Of a DNA stretch of 64,000 nucleotides, positions 22,867 to 35,097 are shown piece by piece. The position numbers and the translations under genes are program-made. Within the stretch, counting starts at the first letter, position 1; every line of letters starts with the position of its first letter. The notes beneath the pieces were generated by a model. It was not told where the DNA came from and searched no databases. It was given only the letters and a program-made list of their open reading frames with translations. Source of the stretch: Neckera pumila (lineage: Eukaryota > Streptophyta > Bryopsida > Hypnales > Neckeraceae); NCBI GenBank assembly GCA_963969595.1, contig OZ018416.1, positions 4,232,065 through 4,296,064 on the forward strand, written 5' to 3'.

Positions 22867-25090
22867 TCAAGCATATGAAAGGGTGGCCAAGGTCAAAGCC
22901 AAGACCTGCACACCCTTGGTCATATCCTCCACCGAGGAAAACTCATCAGGGCGGTGACTGTAACCCTTGTAACAAGGAACGAAGATCATGCTCATGGGTG
23001 CAATTCTCGCCATAAACAAGGAGTCATGGTAAGCCCGGCTAATCATCAGCTTATACTCCAGCCCCAGCAACTCCGCAGCTTGTATCGCAGCTTGCACAAT
23101 CTTCTCTTCACTCTGTGCAGGCGGATCTTGGTTCACAATCTCAAAATTGGTGATCCTGACATTTCGTTTCTTCGCAATCGTTTCTGCCGACGCTCGAATT
23201 CCCGCGACGACTTTGTCTCGCCGGGCTTCGTTGATGTCTCGGACATCAATCTCAAGGCGAGCTTCTCGAGGTATGCTATTCACTGCCCCGGGGTGAATCT
23301 CTAGAACTCCCGTTGTGCCAACGGTGTCGACCGACCTGGAAGCCAGAACATGCTCCTCTACTGCCAGGGCCAACTCGGCTGCCGCAAGCCCTGCATCATT
23401 CCTGTAAGCCAAAGTTAAGTTACGGTAAGTTTTTCTCTTGTAAGTCTTGAATTCCAAAGAGAACTGTTTACGAACACCTACTCCTACTATGTTTGTAATA
23501 CAGATGAAACAATCAGATCAAGGTTTTCAGTAAATTAACCTGTTTCCAGAATTTATAAACTACTTGCAAAAATAATCTTTCCAATAAAGAGATCTACTAC
23601 TGAAGATTTTCTCCAAGATTCTACTATTGACTTCGTCCAAACTTTCCCGAAACGGTCTCATTTAACTGAAAACATTTATTTGATGAAAACCGGAGATTAC
23701 CTCTTGGGCATAAGCATGGCTCCGGCATGGCCTCCATCGCCCTGGAACCCGACCTTCAAGCTAGCTGGTGCAGCGATGGCTGTCACAATACCAATAGGAA
23801 TACCTGCATTTGAACGCACCATGATAAGCAGAATTGCATTTCTAACGTGAATTGGAAGCGACAATTGGGAATTGAATTGCATTAGACAGACAATTGGGGG
23901 TGAAATCCGTGCCTTCTTTTTCAAGGAGAGGCCCTTGCTCAATGTGAAGCTCCAAAAACGCCGAGTATGCCCCTTCTGCCAGCCCCGACTGCTCCAGCTT
24001 CGTCTCGACCTCCGTATACCCTGCCGCCCTTGCGGCGTCCACAAAGGAGACATTCTCAGCGTCCTTGGCCGCCCTGAGAATTTCAAAGATGTCACCGCTC
24101 TTGGCCATGGCGCGGCTGCCCAGGCATCCGAAGCCGAACCGCGTGGGCTCCTCGGACGTGAACATGATGGCCTCGATTGCTCGCTTGGGCTGAAAATTCA
24201 CACTCTTGAGCGCTTGGATGGCTTGAATTGCGCCCAGCACGCCCAGCACGCCGTCATACTTCCCCGCGTAGGGAATTGCGTCGGTGTGGGAGCCCGAGCC
24301 GACCGCTGGTAGAAAAGGGTCGGTACCTTCCCAACGGCCGAAGATGTTGCCGATGGGGTCCTCGCGGATAGACAGCCCGGCTTCGCTCATCAACGTCTTC
24401 ACATACCTGCGTTGGGTCACAGTTGATGAATTTTGTGTTGGGGAGGAATTCTTGGGGTACAAGAAAATGCTCTAGTTTGTAATTCAGTAACAATTTGGAC
24501 GATTCTCAACGTTTCCAACCTTTTTCTGTGTACGTACAGCTTATGAACATGGGATCAAAATGAACATGCCCTTAGTTCACGCCAACCTAATCTAGTGGTT
24601 GAAGTCACTTACATACAGCTTCAGGATATGGGATCCAAAATTAGCAGGCCATTAATTCACGCCAACCTAATCTAAGGTTTGGGTTAATTATATACAACTC
24701 AAAAAAAGAGAGACTTTGTATACAGAATCGAAAGAAAAGCAGTGTAAAGCAATCGAAAACGCAATTGGACAATCGTGAGAACAAGTAGCAAAGGAGGAAT
24801 TGGGTGCGAATGTATTAGGGGGCTATGAACTCTTACTTGCGGGCGGCAACGTCGTTAGGGGTGTAGAGGATGCGCGTCACGGTGGGTGCCGGCGTGTCGG
24901 AGAACGTGGCGAGCTCGTCAATTTGCGCTTGCAACTGGGCGCCATCCACAAACTGAGAACGCGTCGCGGTGTCGCTACTCTTGCAAACTCCGCCACTGTC
25001 CGTGCTCTCGCAGAGCTTTGTCGCAGCAAGCGCGAATTGCACCTCTAGTGACAGCACAGCCAAGTACACAAGACCTCGCCATAGCTTCAT
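22867..25090 (-). CDS. UAH: Ureidoglycolate amidohydrolase (ER-targeted M20-family metalloenzyme)
   Basis: Four exons in transcript order: 24837-25090, 23913-24406, 23701-23803 and 22867-23401, encoding 461 residues (Arabidopsis UAH about 476). It hydrolyses S-ureidoglycolate to glyoxylate, CO2 and two ammonia, the last step of purine-ring catabolism. Residues 1-22 form a signal peptide, as in the ER-resident plant enzyme. ATFSDTPAPTVTRILY is the conserved N-terminal block. Metal-site motifs are GSHTDAIPY (about 124-131), Glu-Glu at 170-171 in TSEEPTRF, LELHIEQGP, and the C-terminal CYKGYSHRPDEFSS. CYKGYSH separates UAH from allantoate amidohydrolase. Exon 2 best ends at a GC donor (AAGAAG|GC), which gives family-exact EGIPIGIVTA. 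A GT donor 21 nt further on is also in frame. It is divergent from UGLYAH. Confidence 0.96.
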
Positions 25091-26174
25091 TGTTCTGCAA
25101 GGAAGGTAACACCGCTACACAGGTAACGAATTCGAGGCTTTCGTGGGAGCTAAATTATCTCATCTCTCTGCGCAAGAACGAGGTCAATGCACGAGAACCG
25201 CAATTCGGAAACAGAATTAAACAGGAATTACTCTTTAACACACTGGCCCACAAGAAGAAGCATTGCATTGGGCTCTGAGTGACTGCACTCTGACTGGCGG
25301 ATTCCGTCGTTCCATGCTGGTATCCCCAGGAGCTCAGACAATATACGAAAATCACATCGCGACAGAACTTCAGGTCAGTTAAGCTTATCTTGTGTCATCC
25401 TCGTCACAAGCCCTGTCACAAGATGAACAAGTGATCTGGAATTTCATGGCAAAATCGGGCTTAACTTACTTGTGAGTTGTGACGTTGTGACCGCGTAACA
25501 CTCGTGAGACCTCGAACAGGGTATAGAAACTGGGAGTCGTGTACTGGACAACCCAATTTGCCCTGGGCATGAGAGCAAGGACTGACTTGTTCACTTGAAA
25601 TACTAACTTGAACTGTGCAGGCACACGTCATGCAGAGATGATGCAACAGTGACGATTCTAAATTCTAAGCAAAGTTCAGTTACCAATAATGGAACCCATG
25701 ATCGGTCGGGATGTGACAAAGCATCTCGGTTTTGCCGTACCTGCTTGTCGAGGAATGTCATTCGGCAAGGGTGATTCCTGAGATCAATCAGTCATCTTCT
25801 CTCACGGGGAAACCCAGCAAACGATCTAGTCTACAAAACGTATGACGAAGCACATCAAAGTGGGTTCGTAATTCACAAGTACTGGCTGAATTGAAGAATC
25901 AGAGCTTTGTGTCTCACATGGAGGTGGCCATGCTCCAGCGATGGTATCAAATCCCGTTGTCTCAGTTTACATCCACACGTTTTTGTCATGACGATTAAAG
26001 CAGACCCATAATTTGGGAACAACCAGGTCCCTAAGGGGTCTCCAAGGGTGTAGGACACGGGCATAGGGACAGCGACTTGGAACGCGACCTGGTGCATCCT
26101 GTCACCCCAGTTTTCATAAGGGCTCAACTGAGTTGTGGGCTTGTTGCCATTCGAGACGGGGGGCCTCTTCGACG
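25091..26174. promoter_or_regulatory. Shared divergent intergenic region of UAH and UGLYAH
   Basis: 1084 bp separate the two start codons, which point away from each other. It must hold both 5' UTRs and promoters. I found no convincing TATA box for either gene. Antisense frames here (25873-26220, 26114-26554) overlap UGLYAH exon 1 and are discounted. Bidirectional control is inferred from the layout only. Confidence 0.6.
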
Positions 26175-29100
26175 ATGGCGATGGCGAGAGGACAGCATCT
26201 TCCGCTTCTGTTTCTGACATTCTCCGTCTTGCACATCGTGTGCTCCGCCTCTCCCATTTGCGAAGATGGTAGGTACCTTGCGCTTTGGATTTGCATTTGA
26301 ATTCTCGAAAACTTGTGAAATTTCACTTCGTGTCTAGGTCGCTGTGTTCCTTTTTCAGCCTCGCTCATAAGAGCTAAGCTTGTCTGTATGAAATGCACGC
26401 AATCGGGGACAAGTACTGAGCAGGTGACAGGACATTCCTCTATGAAACATGCACTGGGTTTCCTGCGCAGTACTCTACCTCGTAATCGTACTTTGAAATG
26501 CAGAATTCCTGTTTCTGTGAATCCCAAGCTAAGAGGTTTGTGGCGAGAATACAATTTCTTTCTGTTCTTGAACTAATTGTACTATGGATTGTTTGTGGAT
26601 GCGTTTGATCAACTTAGGTTTGCGAATTCTGTTTTCTTTCATTCGGTTAGAGAGAGGGAGAGAGAGAGGAATAACTCCTATTCTTCGGTGGAACCGGCGT
26701 ACATTTTAATTTGGTTAGAATCCTCATTATGTATGGCAGTGGCTGGAGCATCAATTTAGAATTGGGTTCACAATAGCATTGTCTGCGGTTAATTAGCTAG
26801 TGGTAAGTAGGCTCATAACACAGGACGTGAAGTCTTGAAGAATGTCTTGATGAATTATTGGCTGGGTTATTGGATAGAGCCAAATATTTTTGGACCAGTT
26901 GACGTTTTTATATCTTTTTGCTCGATTGTTCTATCTTACATTCGACTGCGTTTGATGACGAAATTTCGGTAAGTATCTGCTGATGGCATTGTTCTTCGAT
27001 AATCTTCTCTTGTGACAGTGTTGATATCTTCAACCTGTGGGGGTAACTCTGCGGTGACGGACGCGTCTAACCTTTATTCCAAAGTGACGAATCCCACGCT
27101 TTCGGCGTCTCATCTGCTAGGTGCGCTCTCATCTCCCACCGTTATAGTTTTTGTATGGCCAGAAATTGACTCACGTCAATGTCATTCTTACACTTGCCTA
27201 TAGACTTGCTGCCTAAATTTCCTGCTCTTTTGTCTAACTTGAGACCTAAACGAAGAGTGGTTTATGCAATTTCTGTGGTTGATAAGCGTAAAATCTTTGT
27301 GAGGAGGGCTTGTTGATCGCATAGGTATCTAGCTTGCTCGTATTTACGTTGTTCTGCTAGTTTGTTCGGAGTACTAAAGAAGACGTGTAGGAGGAAACCC
27401 AACATCCTCGAGGGTTTCTTTCTTCAGACCTGATACTTTAGAATCCCCGCAAATGAAGACTCCCTGATCCTGGCTTGAAGGAGTTTTTTGAAGGCCTTTT
27501 TAAATCCCAAACTCTACGAAGTGGAGCTAGTGGGGTTTAGCGATTAGATTGGTTTAGGGTTGTGATACATTGTCTCAAATCAAAAATTTATGAAATAGTG
27601 GTCTCCTAAGACTTCATCTCATTGACCTCTGGTTTTCATATATACTTTAGGGTCCTTTATACTTCGGATCAGGTTTCTTTTTTTGGCTTTCTAGTGCCAA
27701 ATTGCACTAGAAAAAAATAATTTGGCCAAAAATTGACAAGCATCCGTGAAGTTTTTTGCCAAAAAACTTCAAATTAAAAAAAAATCATGGATGAAATCGC
27801 CAGATTGTGGATGAAAACATAATTATAGATATGTGATACAGACGGATTATGTGCTGATGTGATATTTTCTATCCAATATATGGATGAATATTGAAATTTG
27901 GAGCACCACTAAAAAATTTTATATAGCCACTTTGGCACTTTCTAAAAAATGTTAAACAAAGCCCTGCTTCGGATAGGACGTTTTCACTACTTATGTCCCC
28001 TAATTTTCTTTTGTATGAACAGATCTACCAGGATTCACTAGGAGCGTCTACGAGAGAGATCATGCTCTCATTACACCCGAAAGCCAAGTCTACGGCCCTC
28101 TTCCTGGCTGGTAGTTCCCTCCTCTTTTCTTCCTTCATGTATAGAGACTGGAGCTCTTGACTCAATTGACAGAAGCAGAGAAACAAACCAATGTATTCTA
28201 GTGCAGAGTTTTGTCGCGACGGGGATTTTTTGAGAATTTTTTGTAACCTGATGTGGGAAATGTTTTGCATGGCAAATGTTTTTTCTGTCGTGTTAGATTT
28301 TTAGAATGATGACATGTTGTACTGTTTATTTTCAGGGTTAACACGGTGGCAGCTTACTTGATTACCCCTGCAATGGGTGCTCATTTCACTATGTACCTGG
28401 CTTCCATGGCAGGTAACTCAGAATTTCTTTGCATGATGGTTGCATTCTATCCCGATACGGGGGTTTTACGTGAATTTCTTTTATTGAAGAATCAGTTAAA
28501 TATACTACTTCGGTGGCACTCTTCTGAAATTTTAATTTGGGCATAAATAAGAATTCATAAGTGCCGAAATGTTCTCAAGTTCCGTTCATTGACCAGATTC
28601 TTTGGCAACACACCTTTGCAGATAACTCGTCCTCTGCTGAGCCACCGCCAGGCATTGAGAGGTTAGTGTTGTAGTTGGAACTCCTGTAAATGGAAGCTTC
28701 ACGGTCTGTGATGGTTGCCCCCCCCAAAAGAAGGTTTTAAGTCTTGTCGTCGTTCGTTTGACATATTTTCATCTGAATATGTAATACCTCTTAAGTATAC
28801 TGAGTTGTGTTTTCATTTCCACTTGTATGAGTGATGCAGGTTTGTGTTCGTTGTGAAAGGAGAAACTACTTTGATTGCTGACGTGCCTGTGGACACCGCT
28901 ACCCTGAAGGTCATTTCCTTATTGCAATTTCATGAAGTGAAACATTTTTTCTCTATTAGCGAGAATATTCATCATATAGTTACTGAATGCCAGTAGTAAA
29001 CAGTCATGTTAGCAGTGATTCGATGTCTCAATGTTACAACAGGTGGACGAGTTTGCGTACATTCCTCCCAATGCGAAACACATGCTTTCCACGATTCAAG

Positions 29101-31203
29101 CTGCAACCCTGGTGGTGTTTGAACGCAGGTATTTGTTAGTGCTGCAGAACCGCCCTAACTTGATTCTTTACGAAATAAGGATGTTATTGGGTTTGAAATG
29201 TCTCCCACCTGGTGTTTGGATATATTGTAATGATTATTCCTGCTCTCTGGTATTCCTTCAGATACTCTGAAGGCGGAGATGAAGCTCCTAAACTGTTCAC
29301 CGGCCGGACCGACCAGCAACCGAACTTGGAAGTACCCGGTGAGGTAGGTTTTTCAAGTTGTCAAAGTAATAGATTGAGCTAGAAGGCAGTTACCCATAAT
29401 TTGTGAAGCTGAAATGAAACTCATGCCTACCAACGAGTGATATTACCCGAATGGCCAAAGTGAACGCTTCCATTTCCTAAAGAGGACTTGAAGTAAATCA
29501 TTTAGGAAGCTTCACGGCAGGTAATCAAATATACCAATAGAAAGAAGAAATCATTCCCGACGTCTTAGAATGATAGAAATACTCTCTGAAAGTTACCTAT
29601 GATCGACCATTAGCTTCCAAAGTGGACCTTCTATTTTCAGCTGGGGCACTAGGACACTTACAGGTCAAAGTCATGGTCGAATCATACATCTAAAATTGTC
29701 TGCCCTCAGAGCATAATTGGTGCGTATAACATCTTGAAAACATTACTGTGTAGACACATCCCTAGGCTTTTCGAGTACTGTGCTGTGAATTTTCTTGAAT
29801 AAGACTATGAACTGTAACATGCAATTTGATTGTGTTTGCAGATCTTCGATCTTCGGAAGTTGCTGCCAGCAACTCCCACCTACGACTTCAATATCCATGT
29901 ACGTTCCTGTTTAATCCATGAGATGTGCTAGACTTTCAGCAACGTGGACAAACTTGAAGACGGCTTGGGGGCTCAAATACATGGGATTTTGTTGCTTGTA
30001 GAAGTGGATTAATAGCTCTGGAGATTTGCTAAGTAGGCACTTAGGATGGAGTCTAAACCCATGGATGTTGCTTCGTTATGCAGGTCATGGATTTTCAGCC
30101 TGGAGAGTACCTGAACGTGAACGTATGACAGATTCAGACCCTATTGTTTGGACCCTATTGTTCAGACCCTATTCTGATGAGTTTTAGATCAATCTGGGTT
30201 CTATAAAAAAATATCTAGAAGTCTTTCTTAAATATTAAACCTTCAACTGACGTCCATCTATCCTTGCTTCTGCAATTTTAACATGTTTGTAAATGATCCC
30301 TGTTGCAGGAGGTCCACTACAACCAACACGGGCTGCTACTTTTGGAAGGCCGTGGCATCTACCGATTAGCTAACAAATGGTTCTGTTTTTTACTCCTCAC
30401 TACAGACTTTGAACTTCTATGACCTTTGAACTGCTGTATTTTCATTGATGGTTTTGAGCCTTACGCACACATTTGTTCAGTGTCCAGGGGCTGAATGTGG
30501 TGATACATGCAGGTATACTGTCCAAGCTGGAGACGTCATTTGGATGGCTCCGTTTGTTCCTCAATGGTACTAGTCTCTGACTGTCATTTCGTGTATTCTG
30601 TATGATTTGCACCTTTCTTGTTCGCCGAAACTGTTGAGGAGTCACCAGGAGAACTGCATTCAACAGGAAGTAGAAGTGACCCATATATTTGTTATTCTCA
30701 TCAATTCTGAGAAATTGTGTAGCATGTGTGAGTTTAGATTTCCTACTCTGTGCCGATAACATATTGGTTGCAGCAATGCGTCAGGGAGTTGTATTTAAAG
30801 AGAACCCGTTGTTGAGCACCCCTGAATTGGCATGAAAAGGAATTGATTGAAGTTGAACAAGAATTATTGACTTTTGAAAAGGAATCTTTGACATCTTATT
30901 TTGCAAGGTTGAGTTCAATTTGAACAAGTAAGAACTCCTCTAGCCAATGAACTATTTTCTTCACATGTGAGAGCATGTCAGAGCTTTACTTTTGCTTGTT
31001 ATGCTCTAGGTTGGCATGACTTCGCTCTGAAGAACTCTTCATTGGCATTGTTCTCGAAAGGTGCCAAAGAACGTTTATGCTTTGCTCGTCTGACTCTTGT
31101 TATGGCTGGGATTGAATGCAGGTATGCAGCTTTAGGAAAGACGAGGTCGCGTTACATATTGTACAAAGACACCGCCCGAGATCCACTGCTACATCCCTAT
31201 TGA
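26175..31203 (+). CDS. UGLYAH: (S)-ureidoglycine aminohydrolase
   Basis: Thirteen exons: 26175-26268, 27019-27120, 28023-28110, 28336-28412, 28622-28661, 28840-28909, 29043-29128, 29262-29343, 29842-29898, 30084-30122, 30309-30379, 30513-30566 and 31122-31203. They encode 313 residues with every phase matching (Arabidopsis protein about 298). It releases ammonia from S-ureidoglycine to give S-ureidoglycolate, the substrate of UAH. It is a bicupin Mn enzyme of the ER. A signal peptide spans about residues 1-25. The C-terminal cupin shows the ligand set Glu246, His248, His252 (EVHYNQH) and Gln286 (APFVPQW), the same spacing as in the Arabidopsis enzyme. The ending WYAALGKTRSRYILYKD is family-typical. 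Intron 2 (27121-28022) contains a MITE. Exons 5 and 10 are only 40 and 39 nt. Confidence 0.97.
27670..27966. mobile_element. hAT-type MITE in UGLYAH intron 2 (copy 2)
   Basis: 297 bp flanked by an exact 8-bp duplication CTTCGGAT (27662-27669 and 27967-27974), the hAT target size. The ends are imperfect inverted repeats: left CAGGTTTCTTT, right reversed CAGGGCTTTGTTT. CAGG(G) is a common hAT terminus. It is non-coding and similar to 6350-6632. It sits in sense-neutral intron DNA without touching splice sites. Confidence 0.85.
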
Positions 31204-33112
31204 TGTAATCGGCATCACAAGTCGACAACACTTCACCCGAAGGAGAGATTGCAACGCCTCGTCAGAAGGAAAGCGTACTGCACAATATCAGAAGGAAAGA
31301 TTGCAGCAAAGCATGAGTAGGACTACAACATATCAAAACAAGGATTGCATCAGATGGACCACAACAAAATGGAAGGATTATAGCGTGTGAGCACAGGTGG
31401 ACAGCTTAGTCATCATTTTGTACTGAACTTGATTTTGTTCATTGTGATGAGCATGAAATGAAACCTGATTTTATCATGATTGTGACTTCGTTGTGATACT
31501 TGTGTTATTGTACCAAAGGCAGAAGAGTGAGTGCGTGACCTGCTCAGTGGAATTAGTTTATAAACTTGCTCAATTTGAAACCCTTCTGAATACGTTCAGG
31601 GATTGTGGAATCCATAGAATCCGAACTTGTCCTGAGCCATGTGATACCAAGCAGAAAGTGGGAAAGCTGGGTTGTGGCATCTGAAGTAATTTAATTCTGT
31701 AAGGATGGACTTATAATTAAGTTGTAACTTTTCAATAATTTTCTATTTCTCAAGCCCCTATTCCGCCAATATAGCTATATCGATTGATTTATTTCTAAAT
31801 CTTTTTTCACAGTGAAATCACATGACCTTAGTAAGTGATAAGATTTTCTAAATTTTTTTGGAGAAGATTTGCAAGTACGATGAAATTTCAAAGAAAAAGT
31901 GAAGAAAATTCATATCAAATACTATATATGCTTAAATATCTGAGAATTTCTCCATAGGTGAATAATATATAGTGTAGGGCATTTGTTGTGTAAAACAAAT
32001 TTCTGTATAATACAATATTTAGAAAATCAGTAGGTCATTGATACGTGCCCAAACTTCAATTTGCAATAAATTATTCAATTTTAGGAAAATTTCAAGATGT
32101 TAAATTGGAGGAGAAACTGGGCTTGATAAGCTTCATTTCCCAGTTGAACTAAAGTTCTGAAAGATATTAAAATTGAGGGTCAAAGTTGAGATGAACAAAC
32201 AAAACTAAAGAAGTTGCTCAATACACTTTGTGTACAGTCGGGTACAACAATCTTACAAATTTTTCAAGTCAGTTTTCACTAGAAAGTTCATCAACTTCAA
32301 AAAGTTGTAGCATGTTAAAAAATGATCCAATTTTGAAACCGCAAATTGCGTTGGAATTGCAATGAGGTGCACTTCAACTTCATAACAAGTGAAAAATGAA
32401 TAATTGAAAATCATACAACAATTTGGATTCCTTTTATACACTATCTACCATTTTAAAGAGATTCTTTGGAAGATAGTCAAAGTTTTTTTGCATTTGGGTG
32501 AAGAAGAAGAAAGAAATCATACAAGAAATTCAAGTGGTATGAAATTAAGTATCTCTAAAGCCATTGTGAAGGTTCATTTCTTATATATACCATTGAATAC
32601 AAGTTGTAATTTTCACAAATGTTGGCAACATTAGATAGTACATGGTGTATAGAAAACATCAAACTTTTTATATGATTTTCAGTTACATATATGTATTTGC
32701 AATGATGATAAAGTAGACTTGAGTGTGATTCCAACGCAATTTACGATTCAAAATCCATTCATTTTTTAGCATACACCGACCTCCCGAAGTTCACCAAATC
32801 TCAGTAGTCTGCAAAAAATTGTAAGATTGTTGTACCCAACTATACAGTACACCAAGTGATCTCTCCAAATATTGTATAAGAGCCCCTTTCTCTTGAAATT
32901 GAATTTCTATCACTATTGACATGTAAATTTCTCAATCTTGCAATTTCAAAGTAGGAAGTTGAAGACCACCAAGGTAGAACAACCCAATATTGTCAGTCAT
33001 CCAATTCAGACATCTACTGGACCCTCTCATTTGTGTCAATCACCCATCTATTATCACAAATTTAGCCACCCTTTGGCATTATGGCAATGCACTTGGAGAG
33101 GGGACACGTTAG
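31204..33112. other. Intergenic after UGLYAH
   Basis: The first few hundred bases are probably the UGLYAH 3' UTR. The rest is AT-rich and holds the inverted-repeat element at 32224-32858. No coding frame is recognised. Confidence 0.5.
32224..32858. mobile_element. Long imperfect inverted-repeat (foldback) element
   Basis: The left arm (about 32224-32362) and right arm (about 32722-32858) are inverted copies. Shared blocks are GGGTACAACAATCTTACAA (left) against the inverted TTGTAAGATTGTTGTACCC (right), and AAATTGCGTTGGAAT against ATTCCAACGCAATTT. The ends read CACTTTGTGTAC and CACTTGGTGTAC. About 360 bp of unrelated DNA lies between. No target duplication was identified. Confidence 0.65.
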
Positions 33113-33313
33113 CCTCTAGTTTAGCATAAATCTACCCATGCTTTAACAATTTAGTCCCAACAAACTTTGAAAATCACACAACCTCTAGTTTAGCATGGAT
33201 CTACCTATGCTTTACTACTTTAATCCCAACAAACTTTGAAAATCACACAACCTCTAGTTTAGCATGGATCTACCTATGCTTTACCACTTTAATCCCAACA
33301 AACTTTGAAAAAT
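33113..33313. repeat. 69-bp tandem repeat, three copies
   Basis: Units start CCTCTAGTTTAGCAT at 33113, 33182 and 33251. The last two are almost identical and the first slightly diverged. Non-coding. Confidence 0.9.
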
Positions 33314-33619
33314 CATAGAAATTCATTTCTTGTCAAAATGTCTTGATTCTACTTGCAAATGGCTTCTTACAAACTTTTCAATCTTTGAACAATACATGCT
33401 TTGACAAATAGCTTCTCTAAGGTACCTAGATAGCAAATTTATTTGGCAATAGGCATGTTTACCTTATAGATGTATTACTTCCATATAATCAAAGACCAAA
33501 GGTTGTAGGCAGTTAGAAAAGTCCTACAAAGTATATAAAAATATGAGTTGACTTGTTTTCAAGAGTAGGGATCAGGTCCCTCACAATCTAAGAATATCCA
33601 TCATGGGGTTTAATAATTA

Positions 33620-33901
33620 AGATGGGTACACCCGAAATCGCACCCTACCTAAAACTGCCATCATTACTCTATGTACATCTCCAAAATCAATATGTACATG
33701 TTGATGAAACAGTTTCAAAACATCTACCAACAAAAACTTTGACCCTCCATAACTTTTGCATACGGTTTTTAAATGTTGCGATTTTTAGTGCTTTGGAACC
33801 TCATTTCACTTGCCAACAAGATAATCAATGAAAATTTGACCACTCTAATAATAATAATTGGGGACAGTACCATAAAGTGGTAATTTGGGTGGCACCCACC
33901 T
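33620..33901. mobile_element. MITE, AGGTGGGTACACCC family, copy M1
   Basis: 282 bp between TA dinucleotides (33618-33619, 33902-33903). Left AGATGGGTACACCCGAAAT; right reversed AGGTGGGTGCCACCC. The interior (CATAACTTTTGCATA..., CACTTGCCAACAAGA) is shared with M2 and M3 at 45757 and 46534. Confidence 0.8.
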
Positions 33902-34380
33902 TAAGAGAATAGATAAAAGAAGATTGTGTCCCCATGGTTTTTTCATGTGCACCGATAGGCTGAATAAGTATCTAATGGACTAAGATTTTAAGTACCACTG
34001 TCCGAGAAGAACCGGCGGCTAATACAAAGTTAGCCGGTTGAAATGGTCAAAAAACCGGTTGAGCTTTGAAAGTGAAGGATGGAAAACCGGAGGAAAAATT
34101 GATAAGATAGGTAATCAACCGGTGTACATAAAAATTTGGGGGATAATTTACCCGCCTCAATTTATAATAGGGTGGATTTTAACCGGTTTGTTTTGTAAAA
34201 AGGAGGATTTGAGCTGCTATACATGTACCGTAAGTGGCACATACCCGAGATTAGGATAGGTCGGGTATTGAGATAAAGAGGCCGGGTATTGCATAAAGGG
34301 GTTAGTGGAACCAGCTGGGGACAGGGCCAGCTGGCCGTAGGAGAGCACTTGAGGAAGAGGCAGCCCTTTCTTTCCAAAAA

Positions 34381-35035
34381 ATGTATGCTGAATCTATTTG
34401 TGTAGCCTTAGAGGCCAGATTTGTTGATAATGATATTATTGATGCTTTTAAAATTCTGAATCCAATTCATGTGCCTCAAAGGCAACTTGGTTTAGCATCT
34501 TGGGGGGGGGGGGGGGGGGGGGGGGGTACAGTTAAATTTGTTTTTGAGGCAATATGGAGAAGAAAAACGTAGGGGAGGGGCCTTTTTTCCTCCTTTGGTG
34601 AATGCTGCAGCTTGTAAGCAAGAATTCTTTGCTTTCAAGCTACAAAGAACCACTAAATGGATAGAAAGGACTTTGGGGGATTTGTGGGCTTCTACTGCTT
34701 GGAGTGCATCTTTGAAACTAAAGTATCCTAACCTTTTGACACTTGCTGAAATTGCAAGATGTCAATGTGTAAGTACAGCAACGTGTGAGAGAGCATTTTC
34801 TGTGCAGAATGGCATCAAGCAGAAATTTCGAAATCGCATGACAACAACACATTTGGATAGTGTCATGCGTGTGAACATGGAAGGACCAGCCCAAGACTTT
34901 GAGCCCATTTTAATGGATGCCATCATCTTATGGAAGAATGCTAGAAAGTTTAGATATTTATTTACTAATCTTGAGAAGTATTTAACAGGGGCAGCAGAGG
35001 ATCCTTTTGAAGAAGGTGAAAATTTTGAACTCTAA
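34381..35035 (+). pseudogene. hAT transposase C-terminus, frameshifted at a G25 run
   Basis: Two frames: 34381-34500 (MYAESICVALEARF...) and, in a different frame, about 34527-35035. The second contains WSASLKLKYPNLLTLAEIA, then CERAFSVQNGIKQKFRNRM, the hAT dimerisation block (C-E-R-x-FS...K...R.R). They are separated by 25 consecutive G at 34502-34526, which breaks the frame. Only the C-terminal third of a hAT transposase is present. The G run may be a true expansion or a sequencing/assembly length error. Either way the N-terminal domains are absent. Confidence 0.8.
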
Positions 35036-35097
35036 ACTTTGATTTCTGCAACCTTTTCAATGACCATCCTTAACTCCATATTGCATGGGTTGGGAGG

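Noticed and set aside
25873..26220. 115-codon minus frame between UAH and UGLYAH (and 26114-26554)
   Set aside because: They cover the signal-peptide exon of UGLYAH in antisense and show no recognisable domain.
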